From contig JAKBSX010000123.1 in NCBI GenBank assembly GCA_021844725.1, positions 1 to 7,431 on the forward strand: a DNA stretch of 7,431 nt, given 5' to 3'. The notes below the pieces were generated by a model. That model did not search any database, was not told where the DNA came from, and saw nothing but the letters and a program-made list of their open reading frames with translations. Source of the DNA: Actinomycetes bacterium. GTDB taxonomy: Bacteria; Actinomycetota; Acidimicrobiia; Acidimicrobiales; Acidimicrobiaceae. Within the stretch, counting starts at the first letter, position 1. Each line of letters begins with the position of its first letter. Positions 1-6,658 of the stretch are shown here, piece by piece. Position numbers and translations under genes: made by a program.

Positions 1-673
1 TAATGGGGACTTCGACGCCCACTTGTGCGGCTAATTGGCGGCCCCACATGCCAGTGGCATTTACCACATATTCAGCTTCGATATCTCCCTGTTCGGTTCG
101 TACACCAGCTACCCGACCGTTCGAGACCATGGTGGAGCTTACCGCTACGTGCTGAAATGCTTTGGCGCCACGCTGTTGTGCTCCACGAATGAGCGATATG
201 GTGGTGTCTGTGGCGTTTGCCCGACCATCCTCAGGATAATACAGTCCTCCTAAAATCCCCTCTCGTGCAAGGAGTGGAAATAGGGCGTGGGTCTCCGAAG
301 AGGAAAGTAGATGGGCGTCGATTCCGCTAGACCGGACTGACGAAGCCTGGTGTTTAAATTCAAGCAATCTATCGAAACTTGTTGCTACATTGATCGTGCC
401 GGTCTGTTTGAAGCCGGTTGCAAACCCGGTGTCGGCTTCGAGATTGCGGAACACTTCGAGGCTCCGCTGCAATATGGCTCGTCCACCGGTTGTTGCACGC
501 GCTTGCGTTACAAGTCCGGCTGCGTGCCAAGTTGTGCCAGATGTGAACTCGTTGCGTTCGAGAAGAACGACGTCCGTCCAGCCACGCCTGCAAAGGTGGT
601 AAGCGGTACTCGCCCCCATTATCCCTCCGCCTACAATGACCACTTGCGCTCGAGAAGGAAGAATGTCTGTCAC
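1..673 (-). CDS. FAD-dependent amine oxidoreductase, sarcosine/dimethylglycine dehydrogenase type, N-terminal part (runs off the window)
   Basis: The first 224 residues of a DAO-fold flavoenzyme read without interruption from GTG at 673 to the window edge. Residues 11-24 form the Rossmann strand and loop VVIVGGGIMG with G15, G17 and G20, and E39 ends the second strand that binds the adenosine ribose. The segment TSGTTWHAAGL (44-54) matches the site where sarcosine and dimethylglycine dehydrogenases attach FAD covalently through histidine, here H50. Near the edge, VVNATGMWGRQLA is also typical. Such proteins usually exceed 800 residues and end in a folate-binding GcvT-like domain, which would lie outside the window. 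They demethylate N-methylglycines, passing formaldehyde to tetrahydrofolate and electrons to a carrier. An in-frame stop at 686-688 limits the start to GTG 673 or GTG 682; neither has a good Shine-Dalgarno site. The gene follows the transporter operon on the same strand after a gap of about 650 bases. Family assignment is firm, exact substrate is not. Confidence 0.9.
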   Translation of the reverse strand, partial: MTDILPSRAQVVIVGGGIMGASTAYHLCRRGWTDVVLLERNEFTSGTTWHAAGLVTQARATTGGRAILQRSLEVFRNLEADTGFATGFKQTGTINVATSFDRLLEFKHQASSVRSSGIDAHLLSSSETHALFPLLAREGILGGLYYPEDGRANATDTTISLIRGAQQRGAKAFQHVAVSSTMVSNGRVAGVRTEQGDIEAEYVVNATGMWGRQLAAQVGVEVPI

Positions 674-925
674 TTCACGCACCGATCAGCTTGTAAGGAG
701 CTCATTTCAGCCGCGTCGGCAAAAAATGATACCCAAGTTTTAACCTCCGTGGATACTTTTTTGTATTGCCGAGCGCAGCGAAAACTAGCGCCGTGTGGGA
801 GCGTGGGTCGCCTGGATCGGCGAGAGAAGTTTGAGTGAAGTTTGACATACCCCCAACTGTTAGGTGAGTCAAGGAGTGGTGTCGGTAACATCACCGAAGA
901 CCAATCAGTTTCGCATAGACTGCGA

Positions 926-954
926 TTCATAACTTTTCCTTTCTATCCAGTCAA
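926..954 (-). promoter_or_regulatory. Candidate sigma-70-type promoter for the flavoenzyme gene
   Basis: On the minus strand TTGACT (954-949) is followed after exactly 17 bases by TATGAA (931-926), five of six and four of six matches to the consensus boxes. Transcription would start near 919. The ATG inside the -10 box is the start of an 86-codon open frame that I do not believe is a gene. A second, weaker pair with the same spacing is TTGACT (872-867) and TATGTC (849-844). This is pattern matching only. Confidence 0.4.
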
Positions 955-980
955 GCTTTCTCGCTAGTCAAGCCTTGACT
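949..980. repeat. TTGACT box cluster with a 15-bp palindrome, possible operator
   Basis: AGTCAAG-C-CTTGACT at 966-980 is a perfect inverted repeat with 7-bp arms and one central base. The half site AGTCAAGC occurs again at 949-956, a 17-base offset, so it overlaps the -35 box of the candidate promoter; a third copy, AGTCAAGG, lies at 868-875. The arrangement fits a dimeric regulator binding just upstream of the flavoenzyme promoter, but some TTGACT copies may simply be alternative -35 boxes. Confidence 0.35.
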
Positions 981-1059
981 TTGTTCAGATTTTTGTCCTT
1001 ATCTGGAAGCCGATTTCAACTTTGTAATGGGACTATGACGTAACCACCGCCTTACGAAT

Positions 1060-1086
1060 GCCACTCATGCCCATATTCGCCACTCA
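1060..1086. repeat. Direct repeat GCCACTCA, two copies at a 19-base period
   Basis: GCCACTCA occurs at 1060-1067 and again at 1079-1086. Repeated short boxes like these occur at the ends of IS21-type elements, but no transposase or clear terminal dinucleotide pair is visible, so this could be a relic or chance. Confidence 0.25.
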
Positions 1087-1128
1087 AATTGCGCGTCACC
1101 TAGGTACTTGCACCGATGCGCAGTTAGA

Positions 1129-1147
1129 ATCCCATAGCTGCTGGGAT
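1129..1147. repeat. Small hairpin in intergenic region
   Basis: ATCCCA at 1129-1134 pairs with TGGGAT at 1142-1147 around a 7-base loop. No T-run follows on either strand, so it is not a standard intrinsic terminator. Function unknown. Confidence 0.25.
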
Positions 1148-1319
1148 CTAAACTCAGGTGGACGTTTACCCTGGCATGGCAACGCACCGGCCCTTATGGA
1201 CGGTCCAGTGCCGCCCCACCCGATCCCTTAAAAAGTTTCCAAAGGGTGTTGGCATTGTCCTTGTTCCGAGTGCTCTTATTCAGCATTGATGTAGCGGCGG
1301 CCTGGCAATTGCCGCATGA

Positions 1320-1949
1320 TCATTGCTTTACCCCAGCGCATAGGAAGTCCAGCATGTGTTCAAATGTGTCATCGAGATTGTGAGGCATCGGGTGTCCCTG
1401 TCGGGCTTCAATGTCTGAAAAGCCGTGCCAAGCACTTCGCAACGCTCGAGCGGCGTGAATTTCCTGTTCGTCTGAAAGTCCGAAGCCGCGCAGCGCTAAT
1501 TCGATGACTGAAACGACCCGTTCGACTGCGTCTTCTAACTCGGAATCGCCAGCGCACGGATAGGCGTCAATCGCAAAATATAGCTTCGGGTGTACCTGAA
1601 CAAACCGTCGCCATGCATGCCCTAAAGCCCGAACTGCATCTTCACCACTAAGACCGATTCCGGCATCGGTAAGTTCTGCTGCCAGCATTTCCCGACCCCG
1701 GAGGCTTACCGCTCGTAAAACTTCCTGCCGACTCTTTACCTGTCGATAAAGGGCTGGCTGACGAACGCCAAGTAACTTGGCAACGGCAGTTAGCGTGAGG
1801 TTTTCGAAACCAGTTTCCTCGACAATCTCAACCGCGGCGCTAACTATCTTGTCTAGTCCATTGCTGTTCCCGGAGATGTTATTCCCCCCAATTTTCTTTT
1901 CCAGCAGCCTTAAGCGCCGGCTCAAATGCGTCGTGAAACAGTTCAACAT
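1320..1949 (-). CDS. TetR/AcrR-type transcriptional regulator with WHG-type (TetR_C_33) C-terminal domain
   Basis: A helix-turn-helix of the TetR class is clear at 1853-1707: helix 1 around DKIVSAAVEIVEETGFENL, then LTAVAKLLGVRQPALYRQV, where the recognition helix ends in the usual LYR/Q-V-K pattern. The ligand-binding half contains SAWHGF (about 1433-1416), the Trp-His-Gly signature of the WHG C-terminal domain. Such proteins are usually dimeric repressors released by a small ligand. The start is uncertain: ATG 1949 (209 residues) overlaps the aminotransferase end by 71 bases and has no spaced Shine-Dalgarno site, TTG 1925 also overlaps, and the usual family length of about 190 would need ATT at 1892, preceded by GGAAAAG. 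The overlap implies coupled translation as the last gene of the transporter operon. It probably represses that operon, possibly through the inverted repeat at 6433-6473; this is inference. Confidence 0.88.
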   Translation of the reverse strand: MLNCFTTHLSRRLRLLEKKIGGNNISGNSNGLDKIVSAAVEIVEETGFENLTLTAVAKLLGVRQPALYRQVKSRQEVLRAVSLRGREMLAAELTDAGIGLSGEDAVRALGHAWRRFVQVHPKLYFAIDAYPCAGDSELEDAVERVVSVIELALRGFGLSDEQEIHAARALRSAWHGFSDIEARQGHPMPHNLDDTFEHMLDFLCAGVKQ

Positions 1950-3252
1950 CCTGGGACGAGATGCATAATGGAGGGGCAACCCTGAGAACATTCCCATCTG
2001 CGCCACTCCTGCCTACAATTACGCCCCGTTCTCGTAACTCTTCGGCAAGTCGAGCAGCTGCATTTGCAGCTGGGATCTTCCGTTCTCTGTTGGAGACTAT
2101 TTCAATGCCTTGAAGCAATCCACGCCCTCTGACGTCCCCGATGATCTCGTGTTCTGTTTTCAGCCCTTCTAGCATCTCTTTCATCTGCTGACCTATAGAA
2201 GCGGCATTTTCCTGTAGACCTTCGCTCTCAATGGTCGCAAGTACGGCGCGGCCGGCCGCAGATCCAACAGGATTTGCACCATAGGTGTTGAAGAACTTAC
2301 GGTGGGCCATTGTTTCTGCGATCTCCCGGTGTGTCGCTACAGCCGCAATCGGGAATCCGTTCCCCAGGCCCTTAGCCATAACTACGATATCGGGCGTAAA
2401 GCCGTACTGTTCAAAACCCCAAAAATGCTCACCGGTGCGTGCGATGCCCGCTTGGACTTCGTCGGCGATCATTACCCCCCCGGAGGCTCTGACAATTTTC
2501 GCCGCTTGCTCCACATAGTCAGGGCGAAGAGGGATTACTCCTCCGTATCCTTGGATCGGCTCGAACAGCATACCGGCAACTGGGCCCGAGGTCGAAGAGC
2601 TGATTGTCGCCTTTAACTCAGCAAGATAGTCGTCCACGCCAGAGCCATAAATTCCGCGATATTGATCTGGATTGCTAACGTGGATAAAACCGGGCGCAGC
2701 GGCTATTGGCTGATGACACCCCGCAATTCCCGTAGCTGCCATAGCTGAGAATTGGAGACCATGATACGAATGGCGCAACGCTAGGATTTCGGTATTCCCC
2801 GTATACAGTCTTGCTAGCATGGTGGCTAAGTCAATGGCTTCGGAGCCGCTATTCACGAAGTGAACTACCCAGTCGCCATCCGAGGGCAATTTGTTAACGA
2901 TCTCCTTGGCAAGGAGACCCGGGCCCGGATGCATCCACATAGTTGTACAATGCTGTAATTCCTGCATTTGGCGATACATTTGCGCTGTGACCACGGGGTG
3001 ATTATATCCTACGCTAATGCAAAGGTTTTGAGCTATGCAATCCAAGTAGCGACGACCTGCGGAGTCCCAGAGGTATTGACCCTGACCTCGCTGAAGCAGC
3101 AATGGCATTTCGTACGATTGAAATGTTGCCAAAACAGGTGAAAGGTAGCGTTTACGATTGGCTAACGCTTCTTCATAGTCCCACTTTGCCGAGTGTAATT
3201 CGTTGTCTGCTGTCTGGGTATTTGTTATGTTCGCTGTCAATTCGTTCTCCAT
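1879..3252 (-). CDS. Class III (fold type I) PLP-dependent aminotransferase, AGXT2-like
   Basis: This 457-residue protein has the full length of its family. PLP-site motifs are in order: NSGSEA at 134-139 for the phosphate, SYHG at 162-165 with the aromatic ring-stacking position, E231 and Q234 in EPIQG, DEVQAG with D264 pairing with the pyridine nitrogen, K294 in VMAKGLGNG as the Schiff-base lysine, and T323 in FNTYGANP. The N-terminal part (SPVLATFQSYEMPLLL, then LWDSAGRRYLD) and HFVNSGSEA resemble alanine-glyoxylate aminotransferase 2 more than ornithine, GABA or taurine-pyruvate aminotransferases. AGXT2 relatives use glyoxylate or pyruvate as acceptors and alanine, beta-alanine, 3-aminoisobutyrate or dimethylarginines as donors; this one's substrate is unknown. 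It starts 34 bases after the substrate-binding protein gene. ATG 3252 has AAGGA almost touching it, whereas TTG 3240 has GGAG six bases upstream, so the product may be four residues shorter. Confidence 0.93.
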   Translation of the reverse strand: MENELTANITNTQTADNELHSAKWDYEEALANRKRYLSPVLATFQSYEMPLLLQRGQGQYLWDSAGRRYLDCIAQNLCISVGYNHPVVTAQMYRQMQELQHCTTMWMHPGPGLLAKEIVNKLPSDGDWVVHFVNSGSEAIDLATMLARLYTGNTEILALRHSYHGLQFSAMAATGIAGCHQPIAAAPGFIHVSNPDQYRGIYGSGVDDYLAELKATISSSTSGPVAGMLFEPIQGYGGVIPLRPDYVEQAAKIVRASGGVMIADEVQAGIARTGEHFWGFEQYGFTPDIVVMAKGLGNGFPIAAVATHREIAETMAHRKFFNTYGANPVGSAAGRAVLATIESEGLQENAASIGQQMKEMLEGLKTEHEIIGDVRGRGLLQGIEIVSNRERKIPAANAAARLAEELRERGVIVGRSGADGNVLRVAPPLCISSQDVELFHDAFEPALKAAGKENWGE

Positions 3253-3286
3253 TCCTTATGTTGTTCTTTACAGTTGAATCTTCGAA

Positions 3287-4324
3287 TTAAGAAGCACATT
3301 GTCCGGCAGCAACGTTCTGGGCATAGCTCGGGTCAAATGAGGCTTGGACTTGGCCCAAGGTTGGTGAAGTGGGGATTGCGCCACTGTGCAGAAGCCACTG
3401 ACCAGTTTGATACATAAAAGGAGCCAGTTGCGAAGGCGTTTCGGAATTTCCAAGCCATGAGGCAGTGGTCTGATTAGTCGGAGCTACCGCCACCTTTGGC
3501 AGAAGTGCCTGGACGGATGCAACTCCCTCACCGGTTTCCTTGGCAATGGCATCCCAGATGTGCTGAGGATTTTGGAAGAAAGCGTGATGCACCGATGCCC
3601 AGTCACATACTAGGGCCTTGGCTGCGCGTGGATGCTGAGAAACGAATTGCCCAGACAGACCTAAGAAATCTGGGTCTGTAGTGGCGAAAAGTACCTTGCC
3701 TCCAGCGGCCAGCATTTGATTGTATGCGGGAGCCCAGATCAAAGCTCCAGAGATTTCACCTGCCTTAAACGCTGCGGGCATCGCACCAGGGTCCATATCG
3801 ATGACGTTTACGGAGCTGGGCGAAACACCATTTCGTGTTAAATAAGCATCTAGCAGATACTGTGCTATTGATCCAGTCGGCTCGGCGATAGTTTTCCCCG
3901 CCAATTGGCTTGGCTGGGTAATGTTTTGGGAGACCACAAGTCGATCAAGTTCCTTGCCGTCAAACCATACAATCTTTAGGCCAACCTGACGGGCATAGGC
4001 GATGGACAAAGGAGGTGCACCTAAATCATCGATTCCCGCCATTTGCCCAGATGACACCAGCGGCAATTCGGCCGGGCCGGACCCAACGGTTACGAATTTG
4101 ACATGTAGATTAGAAAACATATTGAGGGCCACACCAGCCCATACCAGATAGGGCCCGGAAAAAACTCCTACTGTAAAGTTAGCGGTGCTGGCGAATGTGG
4201 ATTTTGGTGGCGAAGTAGTAGTGGATTGACTAGTACTTGACGCCCCTCCGCAAGCTGCCAGGCTAGCTGCCGCGGCAGCGAAAAGCACTCCGACTGTTAC
4301 CCTGCGAATACGAAAAATAGACAC
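3287..4324 (-). CDS. ABC transporter substrate-binding lipoprotein, TauA/SsuA/NMT1-like
   Basis: This 345-residue exported protein captures the substrate for the importer encoded just upstream. GTG 4324 is chosen because GGGGAGG lies five bases before it, and it gives an ideal lipoprotein signal: basic SIFRIRR, a hydrophobic VTVGVLFAAAAA core, and lipobox LAAC with lipidated Cys25. A Gly/Ser/Thr-rich linker (26-45) follows. The mature part begins with FTVGVFSGPYLVWAGVALNM and continues through GSGPAELPLVSSGQMAGIDDLG, PSQLAGKTIAEPTGS and AGEISGALIWAPAY, the layout of the periplasmic-binding-protein type 2 group that includes taurine, alkanesulfonate, nitrate and thiamine-precursor binders. Ligand residues cannot be assigned from sequence alone. 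An upstream in-frame extension to 4507 exists but would overlap the ATPase gene and bury the signal peptide, so I reject it. The gap to the ATPase gene is 67 bases. Confidence 0.92.
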   Translation of the reverse strand: MSIFRIRRVTVGVLFAAAAASLAACGGASSTSQSTTTSPPKSTFASTANFTVGVFSGPYLVWAGVALNMFSNLHVKFVTVGSGPAELPLVSSGQMAGIDDLGAPPLSIAYARQVGLKIVWFDGKELDRLVVSQNITQPSQLAGKTIAEPTGSIAQYLLDAYLTRNGVSPSSVNVIDMDPGAMPAAFKAGEISGALIWAPAYNQMLAAGGKVLFATTDPDFLGLSGQFVSQHPRAAKALVCDWASVHHAFFQNPQHIWDAIAKETGEGVASVQALLPKVAVAPTNQTTASWLGNSETPSQLAPFMYQTGQWLLHSGAIPTSPTLGQVQASFDPSYAQNVAAGQCAS

Positions 4325-4370
4325 TATTTCCTCCCCTAAGAAGTGATTCTGACTTTTACAACTACCATCT

Positions 4371-4384
4371 AGACGAAGTCGTCT
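4371..4384. repeat. Short hairpin between ATPase and substrate-binding protein genes
   Basis: AGACGAAGTCGTCT forms a compact stem-loop seven bases after the ATPase stop codon, inside the 67-base gap. There is no T-run. In ABC importer operons such stems sometimes protect mRNA ends so that the binding protein is made in excess; whether this one does is inference. Confidence 0.35.
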
Positions 4385-4391
4385 GGGCGTG

Positions 4392-5255
4392 CTATTTGCT
4401 ATTGCTGCTTGCATTGGTCTTGCGGAGCAAGTTCCGCACACTGTGCCGAAGCTCGATGAAGTCTTGTTGCATTGCGATCTCCGTGGACCTTGGGCGTCCC
4501 GCCGCAATCTGAACTTCTTGGATGATCCGACCGGGTCCGGAGCTCAAAACTAAAGTGCGATCGGCGAGCAAAAGGCCTTCCTCAATGTCGTGGGTAACGA
4601 AGACGACCGTAGGATGATGGGTCTCCCAGATGGATAATAAGACATCCTGCATGTCAAGCCTTGTCTGGGCATCGAGTGCGGCAAATGGTTCATCCATCAG
4701 TAGGACTTCAGGCTCAGCTATCAAGGTCCTTGCGATAGCTACTCGGTGCTTCATTCCGCCAGAAAGTTTGTATGTTGGGTAGTCCTCGTAGCTCTCCAGT
4801 CCTATTTCCCTAAGCAGCGCCCGCGCCTTTTCCGTCTCCTGTGCCCGATTCTGTTTCGTCGAGCACCTGCCTTGTGCCCTAGGGCCGAAAAGTACATTGT
4901 CCATCACGGAGAACCACGGATACAGTGCCGGTGTCTGAAGTACCATGCCCCGTTCCCTGCCAGGTCGTGCTATTTGGTAACCGTGGCATGCTACCGTTCC
5001 GGCCGTGGGGCGCACGAATCCCGCCAGTATGTTGAGAAGCGTGCTTTTCCCACAACCAGAGGCACCCATTACGGTGACAAACTCTCCTGGAGCCACCGTG
5101 AAACTGACATCGTCAAGTACCGGAACAACATGGCCCATGTGCCTAAAAGAGTGGCTCATGTTTTTGACCTCGATTGCTGCGCCGGAGCCGTTCTTAGCTG
5201 CCATGCTTTTTCCTGTAACCCCATTAGAGAGTCGGTCCTTGTAAAAAATTTTCAT
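4392..5255 (-). CDS. ABC transporter ATP-binding protein, TauB/SsuB/NrtD type
   Basis: This 287-residue nucleotide-binding subunit powers the importer. All ABC motifs are intact: Walker [10 protein letters not shown] (64-72), Q-loop Q107, signature LSGGM (164-168), Walker B EVLLMDE (183-189), D-loop ALD and H-loop H222 in VFVTHD. The stretch [21 protein letters not shown] is characteristic of the taurine/sulfonate/nitrate subgroup. ATG 5255 is preferred because GGGAGGG sits six bases upstream; ATG 5204, with AGGAAAA before it, would give a 270-residue protein closer to the usual length and could be a second start. The open frame continues upstream to 5432 into the permease gene, which is unlikely to be translated. 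The gap to the permease gene is 82 bases and contains a small palindrome, CCAATGATTGG at 5293-5303. Confidence 0.94.
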   Translation of the reverse strand: MKIFYKDRLSNGVTGKSMAAKNGSGAAIEVKNMSHSFRHMGHVVPVLDDVSFTVAPGEFVTVMGASGCGKSTLLNILAGFVRPTAGTVACHGYQIARPGRERGMVLQTPALYPWFSVMDNVLFGPRAQGRCSTKQNRAQETEKARALLREIGLESYEDYPTYKLSGGMKHRVAIARTLIAEPEVLLMDEPFAALDAQTRLDMQDVLLSIWETHHPTVVFVTHDIEEGLLLADRTLVLSSGPGRIIQEVQIAAGRPRSTEIAMQQDFIELRHSVRNLLRKTNASSNSK

Positions 5256-5337
5256 TGTTTTCCCTCCCGAGACAAGCGGACTTCCCCCTAAACCAATGAT
5301 TGGAAACTTCTTGTGTCTAACCACCCGATAGCACCTC

Positions 5338-6321
5338 TCAGGCCTTGCCACGCCATCCCAGGAGTCGCCGCTCGAATAGCCTGATGACCCGGTCCATGAG
5401 AAATGCGAATAGTCCGATTGCAGCGATGCCAACGAAGATCGTCGCAGTGTCCAAGTACCGACTTGCCTGTAGAATCATCCATCCAAGACCCTTGGTTGAA
5501 GCGACGTACTCCGCGGCGACGAGTGTCGCCCATGTAATACCGGAGGTCAGGCGGAGACCTGTCACGATCTCGGGCAGTGCGCCGGGAATTACCACATGCT
5601 TTAGGAGGTAAGTGCGTGAGGCACCGAGAGTTTGCGCCGTACGGATGAAAGACTCATCCACTCCTATGATGCCTGCAACGGTGGATATTGCCATCACAGG
5701 AGCACAGGCTGTCACTAGTAGCGCAACCTTGGACACCTCTCCGATACCGAGCCACACCACCATAAGTGGAGCAAAGGCGAGGGGAGGTATCGCTCGCCCT
5801 GCTTCCAATATTGGATCTATTGCATTTCGCGCATATCGGCTGCTGGCCATAATTGAGCCAAGCGCTATACCAATTGCTGCGCCAATTCCCCACCCGACTA
5901 CGACACGCACCGTGCTCGCCTCTATTTGAAGCCACAGATTGTATTGACCAGTAGTCGTTGCCAAGGTGATCGCTTGTCGTCCAACGGCCTCAGGAGTTGG
6001 CAGAATGTTCATATCGTTGATAATCGCGGATACACCCCACCAGGTGAGCACCAAGGCGACTATGGTGGCGGCGGTTATTTCGATAGTCGAAAAACGTGGC
6101 CCGCCGGTTATTTTCTCGGTAGCGGCATCCCTCGATCCTTTATGACCTGGATGTTTCTCGAAGGCAGATCGACTAGGCGAATCAAGCGCAACTTGGGTTG
6201 CTCTATCAAAACTAGGTGACCGTTCTATTCCTTCATTATCTGGCCCATTAGCAAACAACTCGTCCCCCCGACGTTCATCTGAATCGAAACCCTTCCACTG
6301 TTGCCAGTTCCGCTGGTGCAT
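5338..6321 (-). CDS. ABC transporter permease, TauC/SsuC type, with long hydrophilic N-terminus
   Basis: This 327-residue inner-membrane subunit forms the channel of the importer. Hydrophobic segments lie near residues 81-101, 138-158, 178-193, 196-217, 254-272 and 293-313. Between the fourth and fifth is the cytoplasmic coupling loop: ESFIRTAQTLGASRTYLLKH runs into VVIPGALPEI (223-251), the EAA motif that docks on the ATPase. The AIPPLAFAPLMVVWLGIG stretch is typical of the taurine/sulfonate/nitrate permeases. ATG 6321 is chosen for GGGAG nine bases upstream; GTG 6342 is seven codons earlier without such a site. About 75 mostly polar residues precede the first membrane segment, making the protein some 50 residues longer than common relatives. 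It is the first gene of the operon, about 130 bases from the predicted transcript start. Confidence 0.93.
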   Translation of the reverse strand: MHQRNWQQWKGFDSDERRGDELFANGPDNEGIERSPSFDRATQVALDSPSRSAFEKHPGHKGSRDAATEKITGGPRFSTIEITAATIVALVLTWWGVSAIINDMNILPTPEAVGRQAITLATTTGQYNLWLQIEASTVRVVVGWGIGAAIGIALGSIMASSRYARNAIDPILEAGRAIPPLAFAPLMVVWLGIGEVSKVALLVTACAPVMAISTVAGIIGVDESFIRTAQTLGASRTYLLKHVVIPGALPEIVTGLRLTSGITWATLVAAEYVASTKGLGWMILQASRYLDTATIFVGIAAIGLFAFLMDRVIRLFERRLLGWRGKA

Positions 6322-6432
6322 CGAGTTTCTCTCCCTACCCACCTCGCGACACGCAGTATCCTAAGTGGACCCGCCAAATAGCAGGAACTTCGCAGCTTCA
6401 GTTCGCCCAAGCTTGGGGCCCGGACTGATTCT

Positions 6433-6473
6433 GTTATAAGCTATATCAATATTGGGATACTCTATAGCATAAC
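6433..6473. promoter_or_regulatory. Long inverted repeat over the operon promoter, candidate repressor operator
   Basis: GTTATAAGCTATA (6433-6445) mirrors TATAGCATAAC (6463-6473): the arms are identical over 11 bases except for two extra A's in the left one. The 17-base spacer contains AATATT and the -10 box. The right arm lies between the -35 and -10 boxes, the left arm just past the predicted start, and the centre (6453) falls on the predicted start site near 6452. This is the geometry of a repressor site. The operon's own TetR protein is the obvious candidate binder, but that is inference. Confidence 0.5.
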
Positions 6474-6487
6474 TTTTGCGATGTCAA
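6459..6487 (-). promoter_or_regulatory. Sigma-70-type promoter of the transporter-aminotransferase-TetR operon
   Basis: On the minus strand a perfect TTGACA (6487-6482) is followed after exactly 17 bases by TAGAGT (6464-6459), four of six matches to the -10 consensus. An AT-rich tract (6489-6512) upstream could serve as an UP element. The predicted transcript starts near 6452 and reaches the permease ATG after about 130 bases. No other promoter as good lies ahead of the operon. Confidence 0.65.
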
Positions 6488-6529
6488 GAAAAAACAAGGA
6501 TTTCTTAAATTATCCCGCGGCTCGGTTTG

Positions 6530-6568
6530 CCGTAAGGAGATCATCAAGGCGACCAGGTCTCCTCACGG
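6530..6568 (-). repeat. 11-bp inverted repeat forming a strong RNA hairpin
   Basis: CCGTAAGGAGA (6530-6540) mirrors TCTCCTCACGG (6558-6568) with one mismatch, which becomes a G-U wobble if the minus strand is transcribed, so the stem suits minus-strand RNA. The loop is 17 bases. No U-run follows. It lies in the 3' exon side of the intron relic, between it and the operon promoter; no gene was recognised in this flank (6488-6619). Confidence 0.45.
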
Positions 6569-6619
6569 TCGACTTCGAGTATCGATTCCTTCAAGGGAGA
6601 CTAGGTAGAAAGATTCCAG

Positions 6620-6653
6620 GTGAGTGACCGAGGGGAATCGCACCCCCCGGCTC
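6620..6653 (-). ncRNA. Group II intron domain VI (predicted)
   Basis: Downstream of domain V, GAG-CCG-GGGG (6653-6644) can pair with CCCC-CGG-CTC (6635-6622) around a loop of about eight bases. The 3' strand carries an unpaired TCA whose A at 6625 is the natural candidate for the branch-point adenosine, six bases from the proposed 3' end at 6620. Position and layout fit domain VI; exact pairing was done by eye. Confidence 0.6.
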
Positions 6654-6658
6654 TCGCA

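Larger units (their letters stand above)
674..1319. other. Intergenic region of about 650 bases between the TetR gene and the flavoenzyme gene
   Basis: I see no convincing gene here. The stretch holds promoter-like boxes for the flavoenzyme gene (926-954 and weaker at 844-872), a cluster of TTGACT motifs with one palindrome, a direct repeat of GCCACTCA (1060-1086), and small hairpins at 1129-1147 and 1297-1315. If the promoter near 940 is used, the flavoenzyme mRNA has a leader of about 245 bases. No known riboswitch was recognised in it. No terminator with a T-run follows the TetR stop, so read-through from the upstream operon is possible. Confidence 0.6.

Noticed and set aside
350..838. 162-codon plus-strand open frame
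   Set aside because: It is antisense to the flavoenzyme over much of its length, has an odd composition with many Cys and Arg, and no ribosome site or domain.
670..930. 86-codon minus-strand open frame with AAGGA before its ATG and a GTGA overlap with the flavoenzyme start
   Set aside because: The ribosome site and the overlap are attractive, but the protein has no recognisable motif, is compositionally unlike a normal small protein, and its ATG forms the -10 box of the best promoter candidate there.
1297..1315. GC-rich hairpin just after the TetR stop as an intrinsic terminator
   Set aside because: The stem is only five bases and no T-run follows on the minus strand.
1879..3252. Assignment as taurine-pyruvate aminotransferase because of the taurine-type importer
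   Set aside because: The N-terminal and PLP-site segments resemble AGXT2-type enzymes, and no sulfoacetaldehyde-processing gene is present.
3287..4507. 406-residue version of the substrate-binding protein
   Set aside because: The extra 61 residues overlap the ATPase gene and would place the lipoprotein signal internally; GTG 4324 has a strong ribosome site.
4746..5291. 181-codon plus-strand open frame
   Set aside because: It lies opposite the ATPase gene, whose motifs are complete; the antisense product shows no family resemblance.
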